A stretch of 64,000 bases of DNA. It comes from Pseudomonadota bacterium (GTDB lineage Bacteria > Pseudomonadota > Gammaproteobacteria > Burkholderiales > Rhodocyclaceae). The position numbers and the translations under genes are program-made. How positions within the stretch are numbered: the first letter of the stretch is position 1; the number at the start of each line of letters is the position of its first letter. Below are positions 7,537-16,723 of this stretch, piece after piece. The stretch lies in NCBI GenBank assembly GCA_018262095.1, contig JAGTRW010000003.1, positions 95,612 through 159,611 of the forward strand. Direction: 5' to 3'. The notes under the pieces were generated by a model. The model saw only the letters and a program-made list of their open reading frames with translations. It was not told where the DNA came from and did no database searches.

Positions 7537-8907
7537 CTAGAATTTAGTTCTGTTTTGCAAAATAGACGCCAGCGAAGATACATCGTCGAACTTAACAGCG
7601 TTTGCAGTTATTTTTTTTATCGAAATGCTATCTCGATTAAGTTTTAACGTGACGGTCCTAGAAAAATTCCCTTCTGAGTGTATATCCGTCAAAGAAGGGG
7701 TGGCTATACGCGCCGCCTTGTGAAAAAGAACAACGTTACTGGCTTTTCCCGCGACTTGCGTCGAAGGAAAAACAATTCCATGGATTTGAGGTTCTCCCCT
7801 GGAGCTAAGATAATCAGCAATAACTTGTGTTGGCAAATAGCTCGTTAGCTCGTCATCAGGCATTACGGGCCTCGTCATCAGCTCTCGAAGAGATCGCAAA
7901 AATAGAATTCGACTGTGATATTTCTCATATGATGGATTAAAACGGCTAACCTCGTCAGTGTTTGATACGGCTTTTTCCAGCGCAGATAGATTTAGCAGTC
8001 TGATCGGCTCAATAATATCAAACCGAGCAGTCACTACGTAACTTCCTACAGGCGGACGGACCTCAGAAAGTGCTGTGCGCTGTTGTAACGCCCCGTAAAA
8101 TACGGAAATTCCATTAGCATTCATGCGTCCCGCTTGACCTATTCCGTGAGGTGGCGGGCCAAGGTTTATTTCTGGATCAGCCAGCGCCTCGTTCATTTTC
8201 AGAAAGTCTTGAAAAACCCTGGCACGATACAGCGACTTGTATCGCGTGCGAGGCCCCCCTTTTGTCACTACCGGCTTTCCATTAATTGTGAAGTGGCGAT
8301 CTATGCCATCAAACATTTCATGCAAAAAATCGATATTCGTTTGACTAAAATACCGAGCCTCATATTTCAACGCATGTTCAAATTTAGTCCATGTTTGAGG
8401 CCACTGACCTTGTGTGATGAACGCGGGCACAAATTTGACGTCATCGTCGAAATCACCTCGTTTTCCTTCAATATGGCACGTTGGATCCGCGTAGCGCCTT
8501 TTAAGGATGTCTGTAATATCGCTAGTTACGCTGGCGTGAAATGGGGCAAGCGATTGAATTACCTCAAACGCCGTTCGTGGCTTCGGGCAATCAGTATCGT
8601 GTAGGGTATCGAGCCATTCAGCAGGAGGGTATGGCCAGACGTTGACAAATTGTTGTGCCAGGACCCGATCAACCAAAGTTGCTAAGTTCTCAATCGGAAA
8701 GCAGTAAGCCAACTCGTTGCAATAGAAGCAGCCATTGCCCCTGCTGCGGGTAATAATGGCTGATGAGAGGAATGCATCTTTCACGCAATTGCTGCAGATC
8801 TCCCTGGTTAATTGCTTGGTCACGTTCTCTCCCGGTTGCGGGGTCGTGTCTTGAATTGAGGCATTTTCCCCCGAGTCATCGCATCCGGCGCAGTTCGCTT
8901 CGCTCAT
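7537..8907 (-). CDS. RES-domain protein with cysteine-rich N-terminus
   Basis: About 456 residues from the ATG at 8907, chosen because GAAGGGAAC precedes it; the frame stays open to 9042 but the extra part is not protein-like. N-terminal pairs CAGC, CSNC and CFYC/CNELAYC suggest a small zinc-binding module. The middle is helical (the HEPN/RES N-terminal type is a reasonable guess). The C-terminal RES domain begins at LYRARV (about residue 224) and has GRMNANGISVFYG, LSEVRP and HGIVFPS..A..SNVVLF. RES toxins of Xre-RES systems degrade NAD+; the conserved Arg, Tyr and Glu are present here. No Xre antitoxin gene lies next to it, so it may be a single-gene effector or its partner is lost. Confidence 0.78.
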   Translation of the reverse strand: MSEANCAGCDDSGENASIQDTTPQPGENVTKQLTREICSNCVKDAFLSSAIITRSRGNGCFYCNELAYCFPIENLATLVDRVLAQQFVNVWPYPPAEWLDTLHDTDCPKPRTAFEVIQSLAPFHASVTSDITDILKRRYADPTCHIEGKRGDFDDDVKFVPAFITQGQWPQTWTKFEHALKYEARYFSQTNIDFLHEMFDGIDRHFTINGKPVVTKGGPRTRYKSLYRARVFQDFLKMNEALADPEINLGPPPHGIGQAGRMNANGISVFYGALQQRTALSEVRPPVGSYVVTARFDIIEPIRLLNLSALEKAVSNTDEVSRFNPSYEKYHSRILFLRSLRELMTRPVMPDDELTSYLPTQVIADYLSSRGEPQIHGIVFPSTQVAGKASNVVLFHKAARIATPSLTDIHSEGNFSRTVTLKLNRDSISIKKITANAVKFDDVSSLASILQNRTKF

Positions 8908-9038
8908 TGTTCCCTTCGGCCTCCTACGAATGCCCGCTTTCGGCGTGCCTGCATGACCATCCGCTCCTGGCCGAACTCGGACGACTGACGCTCTCGATGC
9001 ATTTACCTCGCTACAATACTGCGCAGCGCAACAAAAGA

Positions 9039-10148
9039 TCAACCACTGATTACGGAGACTTGATTTTTCTTCTCAAACATTTTGCGCACCAGATCAAGGT
9101 CTCCGCCCAAATAACGATTGGGCGAAATTTTGGTCATGATAAAAGGGGTTTCTCCATCAGGAGCAACCAATTGTGTTTTCATGAAATTCTTAAGCTCTAT
9201 TTTTCGATGATCATCGTCGCGCAGCATGGCGAACCAGGTCCAATCAGTTGACGTCGGGAGGTCTTGTTTAATACCAGTAACACGGTCAATCCTCGAAATA
9301 TCAAGAGTGCTTTCAAATGTGGTGTTTATCAGAAGCTGGAACTTGTCATTTTTCCACCAATCTTCACCAAGCGTTTTTGATAGCTCGGCCATATAGACCA
9401 TCGGCTGAATGGTGAAATGCATGTAATGTGCAGATTTGGCGCCACGCGCGATTTCATAATTAAGGTACCCATCTCCGCGCACGTCGTCGATGATCGCGTC
9501 AAAAGTTTTCTTTCCCCACTTAATGTCTTCTTTGTTCCCGGTAATCACGCCGACCTGCATTACCGCGACGCCTGACCACACATAGTGGTTATTGCGTTTG
9601 GCGCTGGAATCCCAGAAGGCCTTTACTGGCTTGACCACTTGAGACATCCACCATTTGATCCGCGCGTCTTGTTCAGCAGTGGCCAGCGCCATGACCTGAA
9701 AATACGCCGTACTTGCCGCGGCAAGTTCCCACTTCTGGTGATAGCGACTTTGATCTTTATTGTTTACATCCCTCATTTCTCCAAGCAGTGCGTTATTCCT
9801 CGCCCATTCATCGATGAAAGCCACCGCACATTTTCCGTCATGGACGTTGCCTGTTTTTAGGTAATTGTTGGAAAGGGTGCTGAGCCTGATGTTGAATGAA
9901 TTGAATTCGGCGGTTGCTTTCTTGTAGGCCTTTAGGCGTTCAGGATCGATGACGGAATTGCTGCCCGCTTTATAAATTAGCGGTACCGCGATATCAACAG
10001 GCACCGGGGGCATGATTCCACATGACGCAGGAGTTTTATCAACAGCTTTTTGATACACCTCAGGTTTGCTTGCCTCGATATCTTTCAGTGAAGGCGCTGA
10101 AGCACAGCCGGTAAGGATCAAACAGGCCAGCCATAATTTGCTATTCAT
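9039..10148 (-). CDS. PL5 alginate-lyase-like lipoprotein
   Basis: 369 residues. The N-terminus LACLILTGCASAP is a lipoprotein signal with Cys at position 15, so it is probably anchored in the outer membrane, periplasmic side. The fold of alginate lyase family PL5 is suggested by KRNNHYVWSG (about 186-195, Asn-His pair), followed by EIARGAKSAHYMHF and QPMVYMAEL (about 236-260), which places the expected Arg and Tyr residues of the AlgL active site. Length is near AlgL (about 370). No alginate genes lie nearby. AT-richer than the core and inside the island edge. It could act on alginate or another uronate polymer; activity is not certain. Confidence 0.75.
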   Translation of the reverse strand: MNSKLWLACLILTGCASAPSLKDIEASKPEVYQKAVDKTPASCGIMPPVPVDIAVPLIYKAGSNSVIDPERLKAYKKATAEFNSFNIRLSTLSNNYLKTGNVHDGKCAVAFIDEWARNNALLGEMRDVNNKDQSRYHQKWELAAASTAYFQVMALATAEQDARIKWWMSQVVKPVKAFWDSSAKRNNHYVWSGVAVMQVGVITGNKEDIKWGKKTFDAIIDDVRGDGYLNYEIARGAKSAHYMHFTIQPMVYMAELSKTLGEDWWKNDKFQLLINTTFESTLDISRIDRVTGIKQDLPTSTDWTWFAMLRDDDHRKIELKNFMKTQLVAPDGETPFIMTKISPNRYLGGDLDLVRKMFEKKNQVSVISG

Positions 10149-10238
10149 GATGATATTTTTCTATCGGTGTTCGGCCATTCTATGACGATAGAGGTATTTG
10201 CGGCCACTCCCGCCCTCGTCGAGGTAATGGTTCGATTG

Positions 10239-10266
10239 TTGAAACCGACCCGGTGTACGTTAGAAT
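10239..10266 (+). promoter_or_regulatory. Promoter of the tRNA-Gly gene
   Basis: TTGAAA (10239-10244), 16-base spacer, TAGAAT (10261-10266), placed about 20 bases before the mature tRNA 5' end at 10286. This is a good sigma-70 type match. Confidence 0.6.
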
Positions 10267-10285
10267 GCTGCCGCAGACGCGCCAA

Positions 10286-10359
10286 GCGGGCGTCGTATAA
10301 TGGTAATACCCTAGCTTCCCAAGCTAGAGCCGTGGGTTCGATTCCCATCGCCCGCTCCA
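10286..10359 (+). tRNA. tRNA-Gly (anticodon CCC)
   Basis: A complete cloverleaf: acceptor GCGGGCG pairing with CGCCCGC, anticodon stem CTAGC/GCTAG around loop TTCCCAA giving anticodon CCC, T-arm GTGGGTTCGATTCCCAT, and an encoded CCA end. It reads GGG glycine codons. It has its own promoter upstream and a terminator at 10395-10424. It borders the accessory island, but no copy of its 3' end was found elsewhere in the window. Confidence 0.96.
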
Positions 10360-10394
10360 GAATAAATGCCTTCAGGTCCTTGATCTGCAAGGAA

Positions 10395-10424
10395 AAAAGC
10401 CAACTTTTACGGGTTGGCTTTTTC
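10395..10424 (+). terminator. Rho-independent terminator after tRNA-Gly
   Basis: GCCAAC (10399-10404), loop, GTTGGC (10413-10418) followed by TTTTT; A-run on the 5' side. Confidence 0.8.
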
Positions 10425-10495
10425 GTTGACCGGTCGCTCTCTGGTCACCGGTGGATCGGGTCAGATCGAGCTTGATCAGAGCTCGGGGAATCGAT

Positions 10496-11848
10496 CTAGC
10501 GCGAGATATTCTTGTGCAGCGTCCCGTCTTTCATGATCACCAGGAAATTCCTGGCCGGGTCTTCGATCAATTTGATGTTCGCCACCGGGTCGCCGTCGAC
10601 CAGCAGCAGGTCGGCCAGCGCGCCTTCCTCGACGACGCCGAGCTTGCCCGGGTAGGGGCTGCGTGGGCCGGACAGGGCGAGCAGTTGCCCGTTGTCTCCG
10701 GTAGCCATCTTGAGCACCTCTCCGGGCGAGTACCAGCGCACCAGCTTGGCCAGCATCTCGCCGTGCCTTTCCGCCAACTCGGGGCTGAAGATCATGTCGG
10801 TTCCCCAGGCGGTCTTGATCTTGTATTTCCGGGCCAGCGCGTAGGCGACGTCGGTTCCGTGCGCCACCGCCAGTTGCTTGACGCGCCGCTCGCCCGACAG
10901 GGCAGTCCAGTCGGCGTCGTCGAGCAGCGGTTGCAGGCACCACCAGATGCCCTTGTCGGCCATCAGCTTGACCGTCGCCTCGTCGATCAGCTGGCCGTGC
11001 TCGATGGCCTTGACGCCAGCGGCAATCGCCACCCGAATGGCGCGCGGCGTGTAGGCATGAACCGTCACGTAGGTTCCCCAGTTCTCGGCCGCTTCGACCG
11101 CGGCGTGCAATTCGGCTTGCGAGAACTGCGAGACGTCGAGCGGATCGTACTCGGAACCGACGCCGCCGCCGGCGGTGAGCTTGATCTGGCTGGCGCCCTT
11201 CATGAGGTTCTCGCGCGCGCGGCGGCGCACTTCGTCGGGGCTGTCGGCGATTGCCGACAGGCCAATGCGTTCGCTGTAGCTCAGCGGATCGCCGGCAGCT
11301 CTGGGGATCTCATAGGGCAGGCGGAAGTCGCCGTGGCCACCGGTTTGGGAAATCAAGGTGCCCGAAGGAAAGATTCGCGGCCCGGCGATCAGTCCGCTGT
11401 CGATGGCGCGTTTGAGGCCGAAAGTCGGCCCGCCCATGTCGCGCACGCTCGTAAAGCCGCGCAGCAAGGTCGCTTCGGCGGCCTTGCCGGCGGCAATCTG
11501 CACGTAGCCGATGTCGGCATTGAGCGCCTCGCCCATCGACACCGCCATCACCGAGATATGCGAGTGCGCGTCGATCAGCCCCGGCATCAGCGTCCGCCCA
11601 CGACCGTCGATGCGCGTTACTGAGGTGGCCGGTGGGTCGGCAATCGGCGAGGTCGAAATGGTCTTGATATGCTTGCCGACCACCAGCACGTTCGACGGCG
11701 CCGAAAGCTGGTCCGAGTTGCCGCTGAAGACGCGGACGTTCTCGAAGATGACGCCGGTGGCCTGAGGCTCAGCGGCGGGCGCTGCGTCGATCGCGCTGCA
11801 GCTCAAGATCAGTAATGCCTTGAGCAGATTTGCGCAGCTCATTTTCAT
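10496..11848 (-). CDS. Exported metal-dependent amidohydrolase
   Basis: 450 residues with an N-terminal signal peptide (hydrophobic LLKALLILSCSAIDAAPA, cleavage near AAEP), so probably periplasmic. Amidohydrolase superfamily: metal motif DAHSH (about 93-97), bridging lysine IKLTAGGG (about 221), histidines in VHAY and IEHGQ, and the terminal Asp in WGTDM. The arrangement matches the imidazolonepropionase/Xaa-Pro dipeptidase-like branch, which hydrolyses N-acyl or dipeptide substrates. The exact substrate is unknown. It is followed (upstream on the same strand) by another secreted hydrolase, 150 bp away. Confidence 0.85.
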   Translation of the reverse strand: MKMSCANLLKALLILSCSAIDAAPAAEPQATGVIFENVRVFSGNSDQLSAPSNVLVVGKHIKTISTSPIADPPATSVTRIDGRGRTLMPGLIDAHSHISVMAVSMGEALNADIGYVQIAAGKAAEATLLRGFTSVRDMGGPTFGLKRAIDSGLIAGPRIFPSGTLISQTGGHGDFRLPYEIPRAAGDPLSYSERIGLSAIADSPDEVRRRARENLMKGASQIKLTAGGGVGSEYDPLDVSQFSQAELHAAVEAAENWGTYVTVHAYTPRAIRVAIAAGVKAIEHGQLIDEATVKLMADKGIWWCLQPLLDDADWTALSGERRVKQLAVAHGTDVAYALARKYKIKTAWGTDMIFSPELAERHGEMLAKLVRWYSPGEVLKMATGDNGQLLALSGPRSPYPGKLGVVEEGALADLLLVDGDPVANIKLIEDPARNFLVIMKDGTLHKNISR

Positions 11849-11997
11849 GGTGGCCCTTTGCCTTGCGATGTTGAAGGAATCGATGGCTTATGCCGCCGAG
11901 CGACGCGCGATTATAGATGAGCGTCGCCGGACCAAGCGAGAAGAAGCTGGCGATCTGGCGCCCGGCGGATGCGTCAGCGCGATTGCGCCAGCGGCCA

Positions 11998-12795
11998 TCA
12001 CTGGCCTTTTTCGACCATCTTTTGCGGCAGCAGCGCTTGCAAGCCGCCCTCGGCAATCTCGTTGTTGAAGAGCGATTTCCAGCTGTGCGTCGCGCCGGGG
12101 ATCTCGATGTAGCGCGCATCGACGCCCCTTTTCTTGAGCCCATCGATATATCCGGTAACCAGCCCGGGCGGAACGACCGTGTCGTTCGATCCGGTGAACG
12201 CAAGAACCTGCGCGCCGAGCGGGACCGCTTCGGCCAGGGTAATCGGGTTAACGCCCCGCCAGTTGAACGGCTTTTCACAAGGGCAGCCGGCCAGAAAGAC
12301 CGCATCGACGAGGCCTGGTGACAGCGCGAGAATGTCCGCGGCAAATACTGCGCCGGTCGAGTGGCCGAGCAGTACCAGCCTTTGCGGCCGGTAATGTTCT
12401 TTCAGTTTCACCAATGCGGCGGCCAAAGAGTCGACATTTTTCGAAGTGGCCATCGCGCTCTGCCGATTGTAGTTGTCGCCCGTCGACGCGTTGCCGTTGC
12501 GGTCGGCGTAGCCGTGCAGCAGCAAGGCGACACTCGCTACCGAGTCTGACGCGTAGCGCTGCGCATCCCGGTACATGTAATCCGCCGGCCCTCCGGCACT
12601 GACGCTGCCATGCAGCCAGACGAGCAGGGTTGGCGTTCCCGGCGCTGCACCGAAGGTTTTTACGACAAAACACTCGTCGCCGCCGCCGACCCGGGTGACG
12701 AAGTCTTCGTCGCTGCAGGCGGCGTAGCCGGAAGCGGCAGCCAGCAGCGCCAAAGCGGCGGAAAAAATCCGTATCAAGACAAACGCGCTGCGCAT
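11998..12795 (-). CDS. Secreted alpha/beta hydrolase
   Basis: 265 residues from the ATG at 12795, which is preceded by AAGGGAGAAAGC; the longer frame to 12969 lacks these signals. A signal peptide (IRIFSAALALLAAASGYA) precedes a mature part starting with CSDEDF. Alpha/beta hydrolase features: oxyanion region WLHGS, nucleophile elbow GHSTG (Ser), Asp in GSNDTVV and His in GATHSW. The short size and paired cysteines (AGCPC) resemble small secreted esterases or PHB-depolymerase relatives. Substrate not known. Confidence 0.82.
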   Translation of the reverse strand: MRSAFVLIRIFSAALALLAAASGYAACSDEDFVTRVGGGDECFVVKTFGAAPGTPTLLVWLHGSVSAGGPADYMYRDAQRYASDSVASVALLLHGYADRNGNASTGDNYNRQSAMATSKNVDSLAAALVKLKEHYRPQRLVLLGHSTGAVFAADILALSPGLVDAVFLAGCPCEKPFNWRGVNPITLAEAVPLGAQVLAFTGSNDTVVPPGLVTGYIDGLKKRGVDARYIEIPGATHSWKSLFNNEIAEGGLQALLPQKMVEKGQ

Positions 12796-13016
12796 TGCTT
12801 TCTCCCTTGTTGCCCGCGGAATTACCGTGACCCAGGTCATCTTCGTGACCTCTTGCGGATTGCCGATTGTACTTCGGGCGCGGCTCGCGCATCCACGTCC
12901 CGCGGTTCGAGCAGGCCAGTCGTGGCCGCACCGCCATCGCGAAAATCTTTCGCTGGCCAGACTGGCCAATTGACAGAAACCGATGCAGAATCGGGCCTTC
13001 TAAAACTGGGGGGCTT

Positions 13017-13349
13017 ATGAAAAACGGTATCTTCCTGCTCATCGCGATTGTCTCCGAAACCATTGCCACGTCGGCGCTCAAATCGAGCGAGGGATTTTCG
13101 AGGCTGTGGCCGTCAGTGCTGGTCGTAGTCGGGTACAGCGCGGCGTTTTACTTCCTGGCGCTGACTTTGCGGACCATTCCGGTCGGCATCGCCTACGCGA
13201 TCTGGTCGGGGGTTGGCGTTGTCCTCATCGCGCTCGCCGGCTGGCTGATCTACGGGCAGAAACTTGATGCCGCGGCCTTGATCGGGATGGGGCTGATTAT
13301 TGCAGGGGTCGTCGTCATGAACGTCTTTTCGACCTCGAGCGCGCACTAG
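13017..13349 (+). CDS. Small multidrug resistance (SMR/EmrE-type) exporter
   Basis: 110 residues, four membrane helices, standard SMR length. The essential glutamate lies in helix 1 ([13 protein letters not shown]), and helix 3 has the family sequence [15 protein letters not shown]. These proteins work as antiparallel dimers exporting cationic compounds or guanidinium against protons. The ATG at 13017 is preceded by GGGGGG; the upstream in-frame extension is not protein-like. Divergent from the hydrolase gene. Confidence 0.93.
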   Translation: MKNGIFLLIAIVSETIATSALKSSEGFSRLWPSVLVVVGYSAAFYFLALTLRTIPVGIAYAIWSGVGVVLIALAGWLIYGQKLDAAALIGMGLIIAGVVVMNVFSTSSAH

Positions 13350-13559
13350 CTTGTCGTTGATGCGGCGCTTTGCGTGCAAGCGTACTTGCCCATGACCCTA
13401 CCGGAAAAATGTCGGGCGCCTTTTTAAGTCGGCTTTAAGTTCCGTCGGCGCAAGCTTGAGGTCAATGCGATTCATCTGCCGGAAAATGGCCAATTTAAGC
13501 CTCGCGGCCCCAAGCAGATGGCGGGGCTTGCTGATCGATTTGTACGGAAAGGCGTCTTT

Positions 13560-15344
13560 GTGGATTGGAATCACGAGTTGCATGCCAGCCTGGTTTGGCT
13601 CGGCCAGGCTTTTGCCATCAGTCTGATCGCGCTGGGCGCTACCTTCGCGATTCTGGGGCGATTTACCGGGTGGGGGCGCCAGTTTCTGCAGATCACCTCG
13701 GTCTATTTCAACCCGTCGCGCAGCGTGCTACCGCTGCTCTGGCTGGCGCTGATCGTGCTCATGACGCTGTTCGGGGTGCGTCTGAATGTTCTGTTTTCTT
13801 TCTGGTACAACGGCTTTTACAGCGCCATGCAAGCGCTCGACGCCAAAGCGTTCTGGTTCATGTTGCTCGTTTTCGCGATTCTGGCGACGATTCACGTCGG
13901 ACGCAGCCTGCTCAACGTCTACTTGCAGCAGGCGTTCCTGATCCGCTGGCGGGTCTGGCTCACCGAGTCGCTGGTCGAACGCTGGCTGGCCAAGCAAGCC
14001 TATTACCGCAGCCAGTTCGTTGCGGACAGCGCCGACAACCCGGACCAGCGTATTCAACAGGACGTCGAGAGCTTCGTCAGCAATTCGCTGGTGCTTTCCA
14101 TGGGGCTGCTTGATGCTGCGGTCTCGCTGTTCGCGTTCACCGTCATCCTCTGGAATCTGTCCGGCGTGCTGGCGTTGTTCGGCTGGGAGATTCCGCGGGC
14201 GATGGTTTTCATGGTCTATCTTTACGTCATCGTCGCGACGGTGTTCGCGCTCAAGGTCGGTCGGCCGCTGATCCGCCTGAACTTCCTCAACGAACAGTTC
14301 AGCGCCAATTTCCGCTATGCGCTGATCCGCTTGCGCGAATACGGCGAGAGCATCGCCTTTTACCGCGGCGAAACCGTTGAACGCGCCAATCTGCTGGCGC
14401 GCTTCGGCAACGTGATTGCCAACGCGTGGGCGGTGGTCTTCCGCTCGCTCAAGTTCCAGGGTTTCAATCTGGCGATCAGCCAGACCGCCGCGGTCTTCCC
14501 TTTCATCGTCCAGGCGCCGCGCCTGCTCGCCAAACAGATCACCCTGGGCGACGTCATGCAGACCGCGCAGTCGTTCGGCCAAGTCGAAGGCGCGCTGTCG
14601 TTCTTCCGCACGTCGTATGACAGCTTCGCGAGTTACCGCGCGGTCATCAACCGCCTGTCCGGCTTCCTCGATTCGATGGATTCAGCCGAGCAACTGAGCA
14701 GCGCGCAGATCGAAGCGGGTTCGCATCAACTGGCGGTGCAGTCCCTGTCGGTGCGCACGCCATCGGGCCATCTTCTGGTCGACGACCTGACGCTGTCGCT
14801 CGAAAAGTCGGCATCGCTGTTGATTCGCGGCAAATCGGGAATCGGCAAAACCACCTTGCTGCGCGGCGTCGCCGGGCTGTGGCCGTATGCCGACGGCAAG
14901 GTCGTCAGGCCGCTCGGCGAGCAGTCGCTGTTCCTGCCACAAAAACCGTATCTGCCCTTGGGAACGTTGCGCTCGGCCTTGTACTATCCGGCGTCGGTGC
15001 AGGTCGACGATCAGGCCGCTGCGGTATTGGTCCAGTGTCAACTCGCTCACCTGGTCGGGCTCCTCGACGACGAGGCCGAGTGGGCGCGCACGCTATCGCT
15101 TGGCGAACAGCAGCGCTTGGCGATCGGCCGCGTTCTGCTCAACCGCCCGCAGTTGGTGTTTCTTGACGAGGCGAGTTCGGCGATGGACGAAGGCCTGGAA
15201 TACGCGATGTATCATTTGCTGCGCCAATCCCTGCCCGACGCCATCCTGGTCAGCGTCGGGCATCGCAGCAGCTTGCTCGATTTTCATACGCAGGAACTCG
15301 AGTTGCTGGGGGCCGGCCAGTGGCGGCTGCATCAGCTGCATTGA
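13560..15344 (+). CDS. SbmA/BacA-like ABC transporter with fused ATPase
   Basis: 594 residues from the GTG at 13560, which has GGAAAGG seven bases upstream; an ATG at 13518 would add 14 codons without a ribosome binding site. The N-terminal half has six membrane helices of the SbmA/BacA (ABCD-like) type, including NVLFSFWYNGFYSAMQALD and RIQQDVESFV. The C-terminal ATPase has Walker A GKSGIGKTT, signature LSLGEQQR and Walker B LVFLDEAS followed by the switch His in SVGHR. Family members (YddA, Rv1819c) carry peptides, cobalamin or bleomycin; direction and substrate are not settled by sequence. Stands alone. Confidence 0.88.
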   Translation: MDWNHELHASLVWLGQAFAISLIALGATFAILGRFTGWGRQFLQITSVYFNPSRSVLPLLWLALIVLMTLFGVRLNVLFSFWYNGFYSAMQALDAKAFWFMLLVFAILATIHVGRSLLNVYLQQAFLIRWRVWLTESLVERWLAKQAYYRSQFVADSADNPDQRIQQDVESFVSNSLVLSMGLLDAAVSLFAFTVILWNLSGVLALFGWEIPRAMVFMVYLYVIVATVFALKVGRPLIRLNFLNEQFSANFRYALIRLREYGESIAFYRGETVERANLLARFGNVIANAWAVVFRSLKFQGFNLAISQTAAVFPFIVQAPRLLAKQITLGDVMQTAQSFGQVEGALSFFRTSYDSFASYRAVINRLSGFLDSMDSAEQLSSAQIEAGSHQLAVQSLSVRTPSGHLLVDDLTLSLEKSASLLIRGKSGIGKTTLLRGVAGLWPYADGKVVRPLGEQSLFLPQKPYLPLGTLRSALYYPASVQVDDQAAAVLVQCQLAHLVGLLDDEAEWARTLSLGEQQRLAIGRVLLNRPQLVFLDEASSAMDEGLEYAMYHLLRQSLPDAILVSVGHRSSLLDFHTQELELLGAGQWRLHQLH

Positions 15345-15592
15345 CCTGACTTCATAGGCTTCGCGGGAAGCGTTGCGGCCTGCCTGCGCACCGCCCGCGC
15401 ATTCCCCGCCTATCGTTGCTGGCGGCGTTTGACGTCGCCTGCCCATTTTTCAATTTCAATGCGAAACAATTACCTGTATTGTTCGCTACGATGTGGTTGG
15501 TATCGCGTAAGTGCAGTGAACTTTTTGCCTCCAGCCGCTCAAGCAATTGGGCCTCGGGCGCAGTCTCTCTGAACATTTGCAACGAGGCCATC

Positions 15593-16723
15593 GTGTCCAT
15601 TCAAAAGCGCATCTCGCCTTCTTGCTGGTTTCGAATCCTCACGCTGCTGGCCGGGCTGCTCGGTCTGTTCGCCTGCTCGCCACCGCCACCGATTCCTCTG
15701 GGCTTTGTCGGCGGCCTGTCCGGGCGCGTTGCCGATCTCGGGGTCGAAGGGCGCAATGGCGCGACGCTGGCCGTCGAACTGCGCAACAAGGCGGGCGGCG
15801 TCAAGGGGCGCCGGATCGAGTTGCTGGCCGAGGACGACCAGCAGAATCCGGCGATGGCACGTCAAGCCGTTGGCAAGCTGATCGACCTCAAGGTCGAGGC
15901 GATCATCGGGCCGATGACCAGCGCCATGGCGATGGTCGCCGTTCCGCTGGTCAACCAGGCGCAGTTGGTGATGGTCAGCCCGACGGTCACCACCAATGCC
16001 TTGAGCGGACTTGACGACTATTTCTTTCGCGTTTTGCCGGCGACGAGCCGTTATGCAAAAAAAGACGCCGACTATCACTTTGATCGCCTCGGCTTGCGCC
16101 GCGTCGCTGCCGTCGTCGATCTCAGCAACCGCGCTTATACGGAGAGCTGGCTGGCCGACTATCGCGCCGCGTTTGCCGCTGGTGGCGGCCAGGTGGTCGA
16201 CAGCATCGATTTTTCGTCGAGCGGCGAAGTGCTCTTCGCCGACTTGGCGCGCCGCTTGCTGGTCAGCCAGCCCGACGGCATTCTGATCCTTGCCAACGCG
16301 GTCGATACCGCGATGTTGTGCCAGCACCTGCGCAAGCTCGATGCGTCGATTCTGATTACCACGTCAGAGTGGGCGGCGACCGAGCAGTTGATCGAAGTGG
16401 GCGGCGGCTCGGTTGAAGGGATCGTGATTGCCCAATTTCTCGATCGGCAGAGCACGCAGCCGGCTTTTCTCAAGTTCCGTCAGAATTACCTCGACCGTTT
16501 CGGCAAGCCTCCCGGCTTTGCCGGATTGACGGCCTTCGACGCGACCAATGTGGTTTTGGACGCGATCGAATACCAGGTCGCCGGCCAATCGCTCAAGCAA
16601 TCGCTGCTGGCGCGCAAGGTTTTTCCCGGAACCCAGTCTCCGGTGGCATTCGATGCTTTCGGCGACTCTTCGCACGAGACCTTCCTGACGACGGTCAAGG
16701 ACGGCCTGTTCGTCAGGCTGTGA
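15593..16723 (+). CDS. LivJ-like periplasmic-binding lipoprotein
   Basis: 376 residues from the GTG at 15593, preceded by GAGG; the longer frame to 15416 is not protein-like. A signal with lipobox LFAC (about residues 24-27) is followed by a type-1 periplasmic-binding fold: [35 protein letters not shown] and [11 protein letters not shown] are typical of branched-chain amino acid/amide binding proteins. There are no LivHMGF transport genes here. Instead the stop overlaps the start of a hybrid sensor kinase (TGATG), so the protein may act as the kinase's ligand-binding subunit rather than as a transporter component. That role is inferred from the overlap. Confidence 0.85.
   Translation: MSIQKRISPSCWFRILTLLAGLLGLFACSPPPPIPLGFVGGLSGRVADLGVEGRNGATLAVELRNKAGGVKGRRIELLAEDDQQNPAMARQAVGKLIDLKVEAIIGPMTSAMAMVAVPLVNQAQLVMVSPTVTTNALSGLDDYFFRVLPATSRYAKKDADYHFDRLGLRRVAAVVDLSNRAYTESWLADYRAAFAAGGGQVVDSIDFSSSGEVLFADLARRLLVSQPDGILILANAVDTAMLCQHLRKLDASILITTSEWAATEQLIEVGGGSVEGIVIAQFLDRQSTQPAFLKFRQNYLDRFGKPPGFAGLTAFDATNVVLDAIEYQVAGQSLKQSLLARKVFPGTQSPVAFDAFGDSSHETFLTTVKDGLFVRL

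Noticed and set aside
10286..10359. tRNA-Gly as attachment site of a genomic island
   Set aside because: No second copy of the tRNA 3' end and no tyrosine integrase in the window; the island's structure is explained better by cassettes.
10145..10390. ORF spanning the tRNA-Gly gene
   Set aside because: It translates the tRNA on its opposite strand and has no protein-like features.
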